Positions 7,769 to 17,191 of a stretch of 64,000 nt of DNA are shown piece by piece. The position numbers and the translations under genes are program-made. The first letter of the stretch is position 1; each line of letters opens with the position of its first letter. Origin of the DNA: Paraferrimonas sedimenticola (GTDB lineage Bacteria; Pseudomonadota; Gammaproteobacteria; Enterobacterales; Shewanellaceae). The stretch is from positions 682,001 through 746,000 of the forward strand of contig NZ_NRIR01000001.1 of NCBI RefSeq assembly GCF_002282855.1, given 5' to 3'. The notes below the pieces were generated by a model. The model was not told the origin of the DNA, ran no database searches, and worked only from the letters and a program-made list of their open reading frames with translations.

Positions 7769-10700
7769 GTGATACGCGCACTAGTTACTAACGGCCGCAT
7801 TGCCTCTTTGTTCATCGCCATTATTTTGGTGGCAGGAATAGGCGCGCTAGATTCGCTGCCACGCATGGAAGACCCTGAGCTTACCAATCGCTTCGCCACT
7901 GTGGTCACCCCTCTGCCCGGCGCTACCGCCGAGCGTGTCGAAGCACTGGTTACCGAAGTCTTAGAGAGCGAGCTTAGACGCCTTGAGCAACTCAAGCTGA
8001 TTAGTTCAAGCTCACGTCCGGGTATTTCGGTTATTCAACTCGAGCTCAAAGACGAGATAATGGATCCCAAGCCGGTGTGGTCGCGAGCTCGAGACTTGCT
8101 CGATGACGCTCGCCCTAAGCTGCCTACAGAGGCGGCTCAGCCAAATCTCGATGACGAAATCGCCTACGCATTTACCCAAATCATAGGGCTTTCTTGGCAG
8201 GGAGATAGCGAGCGTCGTCTCGATATGCTCAACCGTTACGCTAAAGAAATTCAAAGTCGATTGCGCCAGCTACCAGGCACGGCGTTTGTAAAACTGGTTG
8301 GCGAGCCCAAAGAAGAGTTTTTGGTCAGCCTAGATGGCAGCAAGCTCAACCAGCTCCAACTAAGTCCTGCGCAAATTGCTCAACGCTTGCGCCAAGCGGA
8401 CGCCAAAGTGTCTGCTGGTGAACTGGTTAACGACAATTACCGCGCTCAAATCGAGGTCAGCGGCGAGCTTAAATCCCTTGAGCGAATTGCCGAAGTGCCG
8501 CTAGTCATGGACCCCAGTGGTCAGTTGGTGCGTTTAGGGCAAGTGGCTGAGATTAGTCGCCAAGCCCAATGGCCACCGGCTGAAACCAGCCTTATTGACG
8601 GTGAGGCAGGCATTTTAATCGGAGTGCGCATGCTGCCACAGTATCGCGTTGACCGATGGAGTGCTCAGGTCAAAGCTCAGTTGGCACCGCTACAAGCTGA
8701 ACTGCCACAAAACGTAAAGCTCGAATGGTTGTTTGAGCAAGAGGGCTACACTCAAACTCGTTTGTCCGAGTTAATGGAAAACCTGATACAAGGTTTTGTA
8801 CTGATTCTGCTAGTACTGCTGCTGACCTTAGGTTGGCGTAATGCGCTGATTGTGGCGGCAGCCCTGCCCTTAACCGCGCTATTTACGCTGGCAGTGATGA
8901 AGTACTACGGCCTGCCAATTCACCAGATGTCGGTCACCGGCTTAGTGGTGGCGTTGGGGATCATGGTGGATAACGCCATTGTTATCGTGGATGCAATTGC
9001 CGCCAGGCGTCGCGCCGGTATGGATGCCATTAAAGCGGTCAAAGAGACGGTGCGCCATTTCTGGCTGCCGCTTGCAGGTTCCACCATTACCACTATCTTG
9101 GCCTTTATGCCGATTGTGATTATGCCGGGTCCCGCGGGAGAGTTTGTTGGCGGTATTGCGCTGGCGGTGATCTTCGCGCTGATTGGCTCTTATGCTATCT
9201 CGCACACGCTAATTGCGGGTCTGGCCGGGCGCTTTTACCGCCCAGAACAAGGCGATTCAGCCTGGCAGCACGGTCTGGCGCTCAAGCCCTTGGCCGCGGC
9301 CTACAACAAGGCGCTCAGTTGGGCGATTGCTAAGCCGCTAGCGGCAGTGCTATTGCTTTCAAGCGTGCCTGTGTTGGGCTTTTTTGCTGCCGGTAAACTG
9401 CCCGAGCAGTTTTTTCCAACCTCAGATCGGGATATGTTCCACATCGAAGTGCGCTTAGACCCATCGAGTAGCATCATGGCCACGCGCCGCTTTGTGGACC
9501 AATTGCACGCCGAGCTGATTGCTCATCCAGATATCGATCGCATCGACTGGACCCTGGGTAACAACACACCGTCGTTTTACTACAACCTGATGCAGCGCCA
9601 ATCGGGCACGCCGTTTTACGCTCAAGCCATGGTGAAAACGCCCCATTTTAGCAAGGCCAACCGAGTGATCCCCGAGCTGCAAAAGCGATTGGATGAAGCC
9701 TACCCAGAAGCGCAAATTTTGGTACGCAAGCTAGAGCAAGGTCCTCCGTTTAACGCGCCGGTGGAGCTGAGAATTTACGGCCCTGATTTAGACCAGCTGC
9801 AAGACTTGGGCGAGCAACTCAGATTAGTACTGAGTCGAGTACCACAAGTGACCCACACTCGCGCCACTTTGTCTGCGGCCACGCCAAAGGTAAAAGTGAA
9901 TGTGGACGAAGAGGCCGCCCTTGCCGCTGGGCTCACTGCTAGTGACGTCGCCCAACAGCTACAGATGTCTACTACCGGCGTAGTAGGTGCCAACTTACTA
10001 GAACAAACCGAGTCACTGGACATTCGCTTAAAACTCAACGATGCCAATCGCGCCAAGACCAATCGCCTTGAAAGTATTGAGCTGGTGTCCAGTCAAGGTA
10101 AAGGCATAGTGCTCGCGGCAATCGCCGATACCCAAATCATCGCCAGTCGCAGTGTAATACCCCGTCGCGATGGCGAGCGAGTTAACGTTATCGAGGGCTA
10201 TATTCAGGCGGGAATTTTACCGTCGGTAGTGCTGACTCAGGTGCAAGACAGGCTAGCCGAACAAGGCTTTCAGGTACCAAGCGGCTATCGAGTGGAAATC
10301 GGAGGCGAGAGTCAGAAGCGCGACGAGGCGGTGGGCAAACTACTCAGCCATATCGGCGTGATTGCAGTGCTGCTACTCACCACTGTGGTACTGAGTTTCA
10401 ACTCCTTTAGAATGACCGCCATCATTATGCTCAGCGCCTTCCAGTCTACCGGACTTGGTTTGTTGTGCGTCTACGCCTTTGGCTATGCCTTTGGCTTTAA
10501 TGTGATTATCGCGCTACTGGGTTTGATGGGTCTGGCGATCAACGCCGCCATTGTGATTCTCGCCGAGCTCAAATCCATGCCCTCGCGCAGTAACCAGGAT
10601 GTGATTGAAGCAGTGAATTCTTGCGGGCGTCACATTGGCTCAACCACCATCACCACCGTGGGTGGTTTCACTCCGCTGATACTAGCAGGTGGTGGTTTTT

Positions 10701-10816
10701 GGCCACCGTTTGCAGTGGCCATTGCTGGCGGCACCCTGCTGACAAGCATGTTGTCACTGCTGTGGGTGCCAGCGTTATACCGTTTGTGGTTTAAGGATAA
10801 GACCGAGGCGAGCTAG
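7769..10816 (+). CDS. RND efflux transporter permease
   Basis: A 1015-residue proton-driven exporter of the AcrB/MdtB superfamily with two repeats of six membrane segments and large periplasmic loops. The TM4 motif GIMVDNAIVIVDA carries the conserved proton-relay Asp; the second half has GLMGLAINAAIVILAE. The start codon is GTG with GGAG eight bases upstream. It forms an operon with the adaptor and is probably repressed by the divergent TetR protein. The substrate cannot be read from the sequence. Confidence 0.93.
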   Translation: MIRALVTNGRIASLFIAIILVAGIGALDSLPRMEDPELTNRFATVVTPLPGATAERVEALVTEVLESELRRLEQLKLISSSSRPGISVIQLELKDEIMDPKPVWSRARDLLDDARPKLPTEAAQPNLDDEIAYAFTQIIGLSWQGDSERRLDMLNRYAKEIQSRLRQLPGTAFVKLVGEPKEEFLVSLDGSKLNQLQLSPAQIAQRLRQADAKVSAGELVNDNYRAQIEVSGELKSLERIAEVPLVMDPSGQLVRLGQVAEISRQAQWPPAETSLIDGEAGILIGVRMLPQYRVDRWSAQVKAQLAPLQAELPQNVKLEWLFEQEGYTQTRLSELMENLIQGFVLILLVLLLTLGWRNALIVAAALPLTALFTLAVMKYYGLPIHQMSVTGLVVALGIMVDNAIVIVDAIAARRRAGMDAIKAVKETVRHFWLPLAGSTITTILAFMPIVIMPGPAGEFVGGIALAVIFALIGSYAISHTLIAGLAGRFYRPEQGDSAWQHGLALKPLAAAYNKALSWAIAKPLAAVLLLSSVPVLGFFAAGKLPEQFFPTSDRDMFHIEVRLDPSSSIMATRRFVDQLHAELIAHPDIDRIDWTLGNNTPSFYYNLMQRQSGTPFYAQAMVKTPHFSKANRVIPELQKRLDEAYPEAQILVRKLEQGPPFNAPVELRIYGPDLDQLQDLGEQLRLVLSRVPQVTHTRATLSAATPKVKVNVDEEAALAAGLTASDVAQQLQMSTTGVVGANLLEQTESLDIRLKLNDANRAKTNRLESIELVSSQGKGIVLAAIADTQIIASRSVIPRRDGERVNVIEGYIQAGILPSVVLTQVQDRLAEQGFQVPSGYRVEIGGESQKRDEAVGKLLSHIGVIAVLLLTTVVLSFNSFRMTAIIMLSAFQSTGLGLLCVYAFGYAFGFNVIIALLGLMGLAINAAIVILAELKSMPSRSNQDVIEAVNSCGRHIGSTTITTVGGFTPLILAGGGFWPPFAVAIAGGTLLTSMLSLLWVPALYRLWFKDKTEAS

Positions 10817-11061
10817 CCAGCGCCATTGGCCATAATTTTCGCATGGAGCCAGTCGCGCAGCTCGGCGCGGCGGGCTTTCATCCCCACAAAGTTCTCGTCT
10901 GAAGTAGGCACGTTTTGGTTTTCAAGGCCTCGAATGCTGTGGTCGAGCTGATGGTATTCTTTTGCCATGGCGGCGAATTCGCTGTTTTCGCTTTTGAGCT
11001 TGGCTATGGTGGAAAGGTGTTGCGGATATTCGTAGTTAAGACCGTGGTTTTCGCCTAGCAT
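10813..11061 (-). CDS. YdcH family protein (DUF465)
   Basis: An 82-residue, highly charged helical protein with the DUF465/YdcH pattern: a central F/L-x-x-L-x-K-heptad region and a conserved RAELRDWLHAKI end. Function is unknown. Its stop codon overlaps the stop of the convergent RND gene (TAG/CTA shared bases). AGGAGGGTCTGA precedes the ATG. Confidence 0.85.
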   Translation of the reverse strand: MLGENHGLNYEYPQHLSTIAKLKSENSEFAAMAKEYHQLDHSIRGLENQNVPTSDENFVGMKARRAELRDWLHAKIMANGAG

Positions 11062-11272
11062 TCAGACCCTCCTACAGGATTCTCTGTCAAATGAACTGGT
11101 TAAGTGTAGTCAAAGTTTGTGCAGGCTTCCGACTCAAAACACCCCAACAACCCGTGTGCCACAGCGAACAGCAGCGCTAAACCTTCTGAACACCCCCTAT
11201 CTACAAGCGTGATCTCTCTGGCATTATCCCGCCGCGAGTGAATTAGCAAGTATTCATATATAGGTAGAGATT

Positions 11273-12040
11273 ATGCAAAAGATGGTTTCCGCTGCACTGT
11301 TGGCAGCACTGGCGTTGGTGACAACCACCGCAAACGCAAAAAGCACTTGGATTGGCATGGTAGGTTGGGATAACGCCCACCTAGTAAAGGGCGGCGACAT
11401 CGACCCTAAAGCGGCTCGCTCACAGCGCAACCAAGTAGACCTAATTGCGCACGGTGTTAACTTGCAATTCGCCGGCATGACTTGGGAAAACACCACAGGT
11501 CTCAAAGTAAACCTAGACGGCAAGCTGACCGTTGGTCGCAACTGGGCCTATGGCTACTGGAACGACAACTGGGGCATGTCAGTAGACCTTATCAAAGGCG
11601 ACTGGCAAGGTACTGGCCCTAGCATTGCAGCTGCCGGTTTGGCCTACAAAAACTGCTCAGGCGCACTGTGCTTCCGCGTAAACCCAACACTGGCACGTGT
11701 TCGCGTTAAAACTGGCGCGGGTGACATCATCTCGAACGGCCACCAACTAAACTTGCGTTTGGACTACGCGGTTAACGATCGCTTATCGCTGCGCTTCCAC
11801 CCTCAGTATCAGAGCTTCCAAGACGACCGTGTAGGTTCTACCGTTAAGTTTGAGCTAAGCGCGACGGTTAACCTAAGCGAAGACAAGCGTCACAAGCTTA
11901 TCTTGATGAACGAAACCTACCTGGTAAACAACGCAAACACCGACGGTCGTACCCGTTGGGTTGGCGAGAACTCTCCACTACCTGGTTTAGTTCCTGGCAC
12001 CGAAGCTAACTACAAAGTTCGTTACGCTTACGTATTCTAA
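11273..12040 (+). CDS. Putative outer-membrane beta-barrel protein, family not recognised
   Basis: A 255-residue protein with a signal peptide (ending TTANAK, about residue 23). The mature part has alternating polar/aromatic strands (LNLRLDYAVNDRLSLRFHPQ, WGMSVDLIK) and ends in KVRYAYVF, a terminal aromatic typical of outer-membrane barrels recognised by BamA. Two cysteines (CSGALC) could form an external disulfide. I do not recognise the family; a small porin or adhesin-type barrel is the best guess. It stands alone, with a terminator directly behind it. Confidence 0.6.
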   Translation: MQKMVSAALLAALALVTTTANAKSTWIGMVGWDNAHLVKGGDIDPKAARSQRNQVDLIAHGVNLQFAGMTWENTTGLKVNLDGKLTVGRNWAYGYWNDNWGMSVDLIKGDWQGTGPSIAAAGLAYKNCSGALCFRVNPTLARVRVKTGAGDIISNGHQLNLRLDYAVNDRLSLRFHPQYQSFQDDRVGSTVKFELSATVNLSEDKRHKLILMNETYLVNNANTDGRTRWVGENSPLPGLVPGTEANYKVRYAYVF

Positions 12041-12059
12041 GTCGCTAAAACGATTCATT

Positions 12060-12094
12060 AAAAAGGCCAGATGCTCTCGCATCTGGCCTTTTTG
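12060..12094 (+). terminator. Rho-independent terminator
   Basis: A stem AAGGCCAGATGC / GCATCTGGCCTT with a TCTC loop, flanked by A and T runs. It follows the putative barrel gene and may act in both directions, since the cydX gene also ends nearby (stop at 12134). Confidence 0.9.
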
Positions 12095-12133
12095 TTTTCC
12101 CATTTGTGTCACTTTGACACAGGACTTAAGCGA

Positions 12134-12259
12134 TTAGTCTTCGCTACTGTCCAAATCGCTGATGCGATCCATGTTTTCTGTGTTCTCTAGCCATAGCGCA
12201 TTAATAATGCCAAAGGCGCAGGCCAATAAAACACCGAGTATCCAAGTAAAGTACCACAT
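12134..12259 (-). CDS. cydX: Cytochrome bd oxidase small subunit CydX
   Basis: A 41-residue single-span membrane protein beginning MWYFTWILGVLLACAFGIIN, very close to E. coli CydX (MWYFAWILG). CydX binds the CydAB core and is needed for oxidase stability and activity. ATG at 12259 has AGGAG upstream. It lies 15 bp after the cydB stop, the normal cydA-cydB-cydX order. The charged C-terminal tail (DRISDLDSSED) is longer than that of E. coli. Confidence 0.96.
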   Translation of the reverse strand: MWYFTWILGVLLACAFGIINALWLENTENMDRISDLDSSED

Positions 12260-12274
12260 GTTATTTGGCTCCTA

Positions 12275-13414
12275 TTAGTAAAGCGATGGCTTGTTCTTTT
12301 CGATGAACTCACGGGTCAAACGACCAAACATCTTGATGTAGCTCCAACCTGTGTAAGTCAGGATGATAGGTACAAACACGATGGCAACGTAAGTCATGAT
12401 GCCCAAGGTCATTTCGCTTGAGGTGCTGTCCCACATGGTCAAGCTGTGATCCGGGTTAGTGCTCGAAGGCATAACGAACGGGAACATAGCCAGGCCGCAA
12501 GTCAAAATCACACCGGCAATTGCCAATGAACTGGCCACAAAGCCAAAGCCACAGCGCTGCGACTTGGTGAAGATAATCACCAGAATCGGCATCACCAGAC
12601 CCAATACCGGGGCCAGCATGGTCAGAGGGAACTTGTCGTAGTTGGCCAACCAAGCGCCAGCTTCAACCGCCACAGTCTTAGTGGTTGGGTTGGAGGCCGC
12701 CATGGTGTCTAGCTGCGAAGTCACCACATAACCGTCGATACCCGATACCAGCCATACACCGGCCAGAGCGAACAACACGGTTAGCGCAATCGCTGAGAAC
12801 ATGGTGGCTTTTTCAGCTCGGGCGCGCAGAGGACCTTCGGTCTTCATCTGCAAGTACGCCGCGCCATGCATCAAGAACATGCTTAAGCTAACCAGACCCA
12901 CCAACAGAGCGAATGGGTTTAGCAGGTCGAAGAAACCGCCGGTGTAGAAGAAGCGCTGGTAATCGCCAAAGTGGAACGGTACACCTTGTAGCAAGTTACC
13001 AAAAGCCACACCAAAGATAATTGGTGGCACGGTACCGCCAACGAACAAGGCCCAATCCCAAGCGTTACGCCAGCGTGGATCTTCAATCTTAGAACGGTAG
13101 TCAAAGCCCACAGGACGCAAGAACAAGGCCGCCAGTACAATCACCATGGCCACGTAGAAGCCACTGAAAGAAGCAGCGTAAACCATAGGCCAAGCGGCGA
13201 ATAGCGCACCACCAGCGGTGATAAGCCATACCTGGTTACCGTCCCAGTGCGGGGCGATTGAGTTGATCATGATACGGCGCTCGGTGTCATCCTTACCCAA
13301 GAATGGCAGCCAGGAACCGATACCCATATCGAAACCGTCGGTTACGGTGAAGCCAATTAGCAGTACGCCAACCAAAGCCCACCAAATGAATCTTAATACT
13401 TCGTAATCAAACAT
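12275..13414 (-). CDS. cydB: Cytochrome bd ubiquinol oxidase subunit II
   Basis: A 379-residue integral membrane subunit with the start MFDYEVLRFIWW, the GFTVTDGFDMGIG motif (TM1-2), and HWDGNQVWLITAGGALFAAWP, all hallmarks of CydB. It pairs with CydA to form the quinol:O2 oxidoreductase used at low oxygen. It follows cydA after 15 bp. Confidence 0.98.
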   Translation of the reverse strand: MFDYEVLRFIWWALVGVLLIGFTVTDGFDMGIGSWLPFLGKDDTERRIMINSIAPHWDGNQVWLITAGGALFAAWPMVYAASFSGFYVAMVIVLAALFLRPVGFDYRSKIEDPRWRNAWDWALFVGGTVPPIIFGVAFGNLLQGVPFHFGDYQRFFYTGGFFDLLNPFALLVGLVSLSMFLMHGAAYLQMKTEGPLRARAEKATMFSAIALTVLFALAGVWLVSGIDGYVVTSQLDTMAASNPTTKTVAVEAGAWLANYDKFPLTMLAPVLGLVMPILVIIFTKSQRCGFGFVASSLAIAGVILTCGLAMFPFVMPSSTNPDHSLTMWDSTSSEMTLGIMTYVAIVFVPIILTYTGWSYIKMFGRLTREFIEKNKPSLY

Positions 13415-13429
13415 AATTGTGAGCTCCCT

Positions 13430-14986
13430 TTACGCTTTAACCATCTCATGGTGGTAGCGACCTGTTTGCAGGCTGCTTGGACCTTTACGGATGAACTTAG
13501 TCATCAGGAAGATCTCGATTACCAACAGTACTGAGTAGAACAAAGTGATAGCGCCGATAGAGAACCACAGCTGGCTCACAGTCAGGCTCGAGGCCGACAT
13601 ATAGGTCGGTAACACTTCAGCGATGGTCCATGGTTGACGACCGTACTCGGCGACGAACCAACCAGCTTCACAAGCGATCCAAGGTAGCGGCAGCATCAGA
13701 ATACAAGCCTTAAGTACCCAAGGCTTCTCTTCGATGCGGTGGCGAGTGCTTTGCCAGAAGGCCATCGCAATGATGAACAACATAACGAAGCCACAACCTA
13801 CCATTACGCGGAAAGTCCAGAACAGAGGCGCAACCGCTGGGATTGAATCTTCCGCTGCCGCTTTGATTTCTGCTTCGGTCGCGTTTTCAATATCGTCGCG
13901 GAAGCGTTTTAGCAAGAAGCCAAAACCTAGGTCCGCTTTGTACTCGTCAAAGGAAGCACGAATTGCGTCGGTTTCGTTACCGGCTTGCAGTTCTTTCAAG
14001 TACTCATAAGCCACGATACCGTTGCGAACACGACCTTCGTTTTTCTTAATCAGATCCGCCACGCCCAAGACTTCTTCGTCCAGTGAACGAGTGGCGATGA
14101 TACCCATTACGTAAGGGATCTTAATCGCGTAATCCGTGGTTTGAGTTTCCGCGTTTGGAATACCGACTACGGTAAAGGCCGCCGGTGCTGGCTCTGTGTG
14201 CCACTCGGCTTCAATTGCCGCAAGCTTAGCTTCTTGAACACCACCTAGCTTGTAGCCAGACTCGTCACCAAGAACGATAACTGAAAGGATAGAGGCCATA
14301 CCGAAGCTGGCAGCTACCGCGAAAGAACGACGGGCAAACGGCAAGTCGCGCTTTTTCAGAATGTAGTAAGAGCTAACCGCCAATACGAATACCGCACCAG
14401 TTACATAGCCAGCCGCCACAGTGTGTACGAACTTAACTTGAGCAACAGGGTTCATCAGTAGCTCGCCGAAGCTCGCCATTTCCATACGCATGGTTTCGTA
14501 GTTGAACTCGGCACCCACAGGGAATTGCATCCAGCCGTTGGCGACCAGAATCCACAGGGCAGACATGTTAGAGGCTAGCGCCACACACCAGGTCACTGCC
14601 AAGTGTTGACGTTTAGACAGGCGATCCCAACCAAAGAAGAACAAACCAATTAAGGTAGATTCCAGGAAGAAGGCCATTAAGGCTTCGATGGCTAGCGGTG
14701 CGCCAAAGACATCACCTACATAATGAGAGTAGTAAGCCCAGTTAGTACCAAACTGGAACTCCATAGTAAGACCGGTAGTAACACCCAAGGCAAAGTTGAT
14801 GGCAAACAACTTACCCCAGAACTTGGTCATGTCTTTGTAGATTTGCTTGTTGGTCATCACGTACAACGATTCCATGATGGCCAAAATAAAGCTCATACCC
14901 AGGGTCAGTGGGACAAAAAGAAAGTGATACATGGCGGTCAGTGCGAACTGTAGCCGCGATAAATCAACCACTTCTTGAACTATCAT
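13430..14986 (-). CDS. cydA: Cytochrome bd ubiquinol oxidase subunit I
   Basis: A 518-residue haem-carrying subunit. It starts [20 protein letters not shown] with the haem-ligand His in the MYHFLFVPL segment, contains the EFQFGTNW region, and has a long quinol loop (about residues 250-385) as in E. coli CydA. ATG at 14986 is chosen because AAGGAG lies upstream and the length fits; the open frame extends 15 codons further without support. It is the first gene of cydABX, with an FNR-type box upstream. Confidence 0.98.
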   Translation of the reverse strand: MIVQEVVDLSRLQFALTAMYHFLFVPLTLGMSFILAIMESLYVMTNKQIYKDMTKFWGKLFAINFALGVTTGLTMEFQFGTNWAYYSHYVGDVFGAPLAIEALMAFFLESTLIGLFFFGWDRLSKRQHLAVTWCVALASNMSALWILVANGWMQFPVGAEFNYETMRMEMASFGELLMNPVAQVKFVHTVAAGYVTGAVFVLAVSSYYILKKRDLPFARRSFAVAASFGMASILSVIVLGDESGYKLGGVQEAKLAAIEAEWHTEPAPAAFTVVGIPNAETQTTDYAIKIPYVMGIIATRSLDEEVLGVADLIKKNEGRVRNGIVAYEYLKELQAGNETDAIRASFDEYKADLGFGFLLKRFRDDIENATEAEIKAAAEDSIPAVAPLFWTFRVMVGCGFVMLFIIAMAFWQSTRHRIEEKPWVLKACILMLPLPWIACEAGWFVAEYGRQPWTIAEVLPTYMSASSLTVSQLWFSIGAITLFYSVLLVIEIFLMTKFIRKGPSSLQTGRYHHEMVKA

Positions 14987-15031
14987 TGGTAACTCCTTGC
15001 AATTCGCTTCATTGCTGGCGGCTGCCGTCAA

Positions 15032-15361
15032 CGAACTGGCGAGATTTCTTATCGGTTCAGATTGATTATTAAAATTAGGAGTTCACTCGAGCTACTAATA
15101 GTGCAGGCAGCGCGCAAAAACCCCGTTCCTCTCGGTTTATAGCACCAAATTTTGATTTGCATCAATTACACAATCAGACTGGGGTTATTTATGTGAGCTT
15201 GCGCACACTCGCGCGCAAACGTTGTAACGAAGGGGTTTGAGCTAGATCTCATTTCGATCGACAACTGAAGCCGGTAGCGAGGTTTTTTCGAGTACCAAAC
15301 TATACTTCCGGACTTTATGTTCGGATTAAATTTTCTAATCCGAAATTTAAAATATTCTCGT
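15032..15361. other. cydA upstream intergenic region
   Basis: No gene is seen. It holds the leftward control region of cydABX, including the FNR-type box at 15152-15165. The stretch at about 15300-15360 is AT-rich and carries the imperfect inverted repeat GGATTAAATTTTCTAATCC (15324-15342), possibly another regulator site or the edge of a rightward promoter region. Confidence 0.5.
15152..15165 (-). promoter_or_regulatory. FNR/Anr-type binding site upstream of cydA
   Basis: TTGATTTGCATCAA matches the FNR consensus TTGAT-N4-ATCAA at every defined position. It is 166 bp upstream of the cydA start codon, so a leader of about 100 nt would put it near an activator position. Oxygen-responsive control of cydABX is known in relatives; its direct use here is inferred. 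Confidence 0.8.
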
Positions 15362-15390
15362 TTGCTGATTTAGTAAGGGCTGACTAAAAT
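15362..15390 (+). promoter_or_regulatory. Sigma70-type promoter of the 23-codon unit
   Basis: TTGCTG at 15362-15367 and TAAAAT at 15385-15390 are separated by 17 bp. The predicted start, near 15397, gives a 5' leader of about 66 nt that contains the palindrome GAGCAATTGCTC at 15404-15415. Confidence 0.6.
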
Positions 15391-15462
15391 AGCGCCAGTT
15401 GTTGAGCAATTGCTCCAATAACCAACTGATGTGAACATTCTCGAATGTAGTGGAGATAGATT

Positions 15463-15534
15463 ATGAACAGCCTAAAATCTTTGTTCTCGCGTCTGCTGCA
15501 AAAGTACAACGGCAGCTTCGTTGACTACAAATAA
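15463..15534 (+). CDS. Putative 23-residue microprotein
   Basis: The ORF encodes MNSLKSLFSRLLQ followed by KYNGSFVDYK, with GGAG upstream of the ATG, its own sigma70-like promoter, and a strong terminator 40 bp after the stop. The N-terminal half can form a basic amphipathic helix. Codon choice resembles neighbouring genes. I do not recognise the family. Alternatively the transcript, about 200 nt, is a small RNA that also carries this ORF. Confidence 0.55.
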   Translation: MNSLKSLFSRLLQKYNGSFVDYK

Positions 15535-15573
15535 ACAATTTAGATTCTTCTAGATTGCTAGCGCCGCCCCAAC

Positions 15574-15600
15574 AGCCCCAAGCCGTTGGGGCTTTTTTTT
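15574..15600 (+). terminator. Rho-independent terminator
   Basis: Stem AGCCCCAA / TTGGGGCT with a GCCG loop, followed by eight T residues. It closes the small transcription unit carrying the 23-codon ORF. Confidence 0.92.
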
Positions 15601-15676
15601 GGCAGTTTATTGCCTAGGCATAGGGTTTATGAGTAGAGTTGGGTAAGGATAAATCACAAAAATATCAGGAATCTGT

Positions 15677-15892
15677 ATGTCTGCTAGTTCAAGTTCTTCA
15701 ACCAAGCTTATCGGTATCGTACTGTTGATTATCGGCTGTGGCCTTGGCTACTGGGGTTATGAGATCTCGCAAGAGATGACCTCGCAAATCACCAGCCAGC
15801 TTACCAACGAAATGCCAAAAGAAGTGATGTACCGCTACATTGGCGCTGCGGTCAGCGGTATTCTAGGAATTGTCCTATTATTCAAGAAGTAA
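15677..15892 (+). CDS. DUF3185 family small membrane protein
   Basis: A 71-residue protein with two predicted membrane spans (residues about 10-28, KLIGIVLLIIGCGLGYWGY, and 52-69, YIGAAVSGILGIVLLFKK) joined by a polar loop of S, Q and T. This arrangement fits DUF3185; the function is unknown. It is followed 28 bp later by another small membrane protein and may be co-transcribed with it. Confidence 0.75.
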   Translation: MSASSSSSTKLIGIVLLIIGCGLGYWGYEISQEMTSQITSQLTNEMPKEVMYRYIGAAVSGILGIVLLFKK

Positions 15893-15920
15893 AACGATAA
15901 TCCTGGCGACGGAGGCCAGC

Positions 15921-16361
15921 ATGGATAAAGCTGTATCAAATACCCCACCCCTATGGTTTTGGATATTGGCAGCTTTAGGGCTGGTGTGGAATCTCATGGG
16001 CCTTATGGCCTTCGTCATGCACATGAACCTTACCCCGCAAGACATAGCGGCGTTATCTGACGCCGAGCAAGCTCTCTACCAATCAACTCCGATCTGGGCC
16101 ACTGCGGCTTTCGCTATTGCTGTGTGTGCCGGCACTGCAGGTAGCTTGTTACTGCTGTTTAAGCGAGGCTTAAGTGTGCTGCTATTAGTGGTGTCGCTAA
16201 TCGCTGTGCTGATTCAAAACGCCCATAGTCTTTTGATGAGTAACGCGGTCGACGTCTACGGCAGTCAGGCAATCATAATGCCCACGCTAGTGATAGCCAT
16301 CGGCCTTGGCCTGATTAAACTTGCCAAGACCGGACAGCACAGAGGCTGGGTTACCAGTTAG
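15921..16361 (+). CDS. Four-span membrane protein of unknown function
   Basis: A 146-residue protein starting MDKAVSNTPPLWFWILAALG, with about four hydrophobic segments. GGAGG precedes ATG 15921, which is preferred to upstream in-frame starts that overlap the DUF3185 gene. Bacterial proteins of this size and start are often annotated as hypothetical sugar transporters, without evidence. It is convergent with the DUF2797 gene, overlapping it by 4 bp. Confidence 0.7.
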   Translation: MDKAVSNTPPLWFWILAALGLVWNLMGLMAFVMHMNLTPQDIAALSDAEQALYQSTPIWATAAFAIAVCAGTAGSLLLLFKRGLSVLLLVVSLIAVLIQNAHSLLMSNAVDVYGSQAIIMPTLVIAIGLGLIKLAKTGQHRGWVTS

Positions 16362-17191
16362 GCGGCAAACTCCAGATTGTACGAAGTGTACTTTCTTAGG
16401 TTGATTACGCCCGTATCCAGAATCAAATATTGCCCCTTAATGCCCATTAAGGTGCCCTCGATAGTGGGTGTCTTATCCAGATTTAACGAGACTATTTTAG
16501 TGGGGTATTCCAGCACAGGATAGCGAATTTCAGTGATTGGCTGGCTTAAAAACTCCAACGCCTGCAAGCCGTACTGCTGCTGAAACTCATCCAGCTCTGG
16601 CTGAATCTGAGTCAAGAGTGACTCGGCTTCTGTGTTCAAATCCAAACTTGGTGCGTCGCCTTTGAGCATGGTGCGCCAATTGGTTTTGTCGCTAATCAGC
16701 TGTGCCAAGGCGGTTTCAATTAACCCGGAGTGATGTCGAGTGCGCACTCGCAGTATCGGCAAGCCCTGATTGGCTCCTTGGTCGACCCAACGGGTTGGCA
16801 ATTGGCTGTGGCGCGTGATCCCTACCTTGATAGCCGAGGTATTCGACAGATACACGAAGTGATCAATCATGCAGTTGCGCTCACCCCACTCTTCATCGCG
16901 ACACTCTTTACCTGGGATAACCTGTGAGTGATGGCAGGTCTCCGGCTTCATAATGCACAAGTCGCACTGCGGCAGCTTTTGCATGCAAGGAAAACAGTAG
17001 CCTTGCGAGTAACTCTTTTTGGTCTTGCGCCCGCAGGCCGAACAATGAATGTCGCCAGTGTGGGTGAGGCGAATGCGCTGGCCTAAAAATGGATTGAGTG
17101 GAATCAGTTGATCGTCTAACGGCAAGCTGTACTCGACCGTGGCGCCGCTTTGAGAAAGTTGCGACACCATTTTGGAAACGTGACCTATCAA
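16358..17191 (-). CDS. DUF2797 domain-containing protein
   Basis: A 277-residue protein with zinc-ligand-like cysteines (CSACGRKTKKSYSQGYCFPC; CDLCIMKPETCHH) in the N-terminal third, then HFVYLSNTSAIKVGITR near residue 115, a GIY-YIG-like segment. This matches DUF2797, whose function is unknown though a nuclease-like fold has been suggested by similarity. The TTG start at 17191 gives the family-like opening GHVSKM and overlaps the preceding lipoprotein stop (TTGA); ATG 17170 is the alternative. Confidence 0.82.
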   Translation of the reverse strand: MIGHVSKMVSQLSQSGATVEYSLPLDDQLIPLNPFLGQRIRLTHTGDIHCSACGRKTKKSYSQGYCFPCMQKLPQCDLCIMKPETCHHSQVIPGKECRDEEWGERNCMIDHFVYLSNTSAIKVGITRHSQLPTRWVDQGANQGLPILRVRTRHHSGLIETALAQLISDKTNWRTMLKGDAPSLDLNTEAESLLTQIQPELDEFQQQYGLQALEFLSQPITEIRYPVLEYPTKIVSLNLDKTPTIEGTLMGIKGQYLILDTGVINLRKYTSYNLEFAA

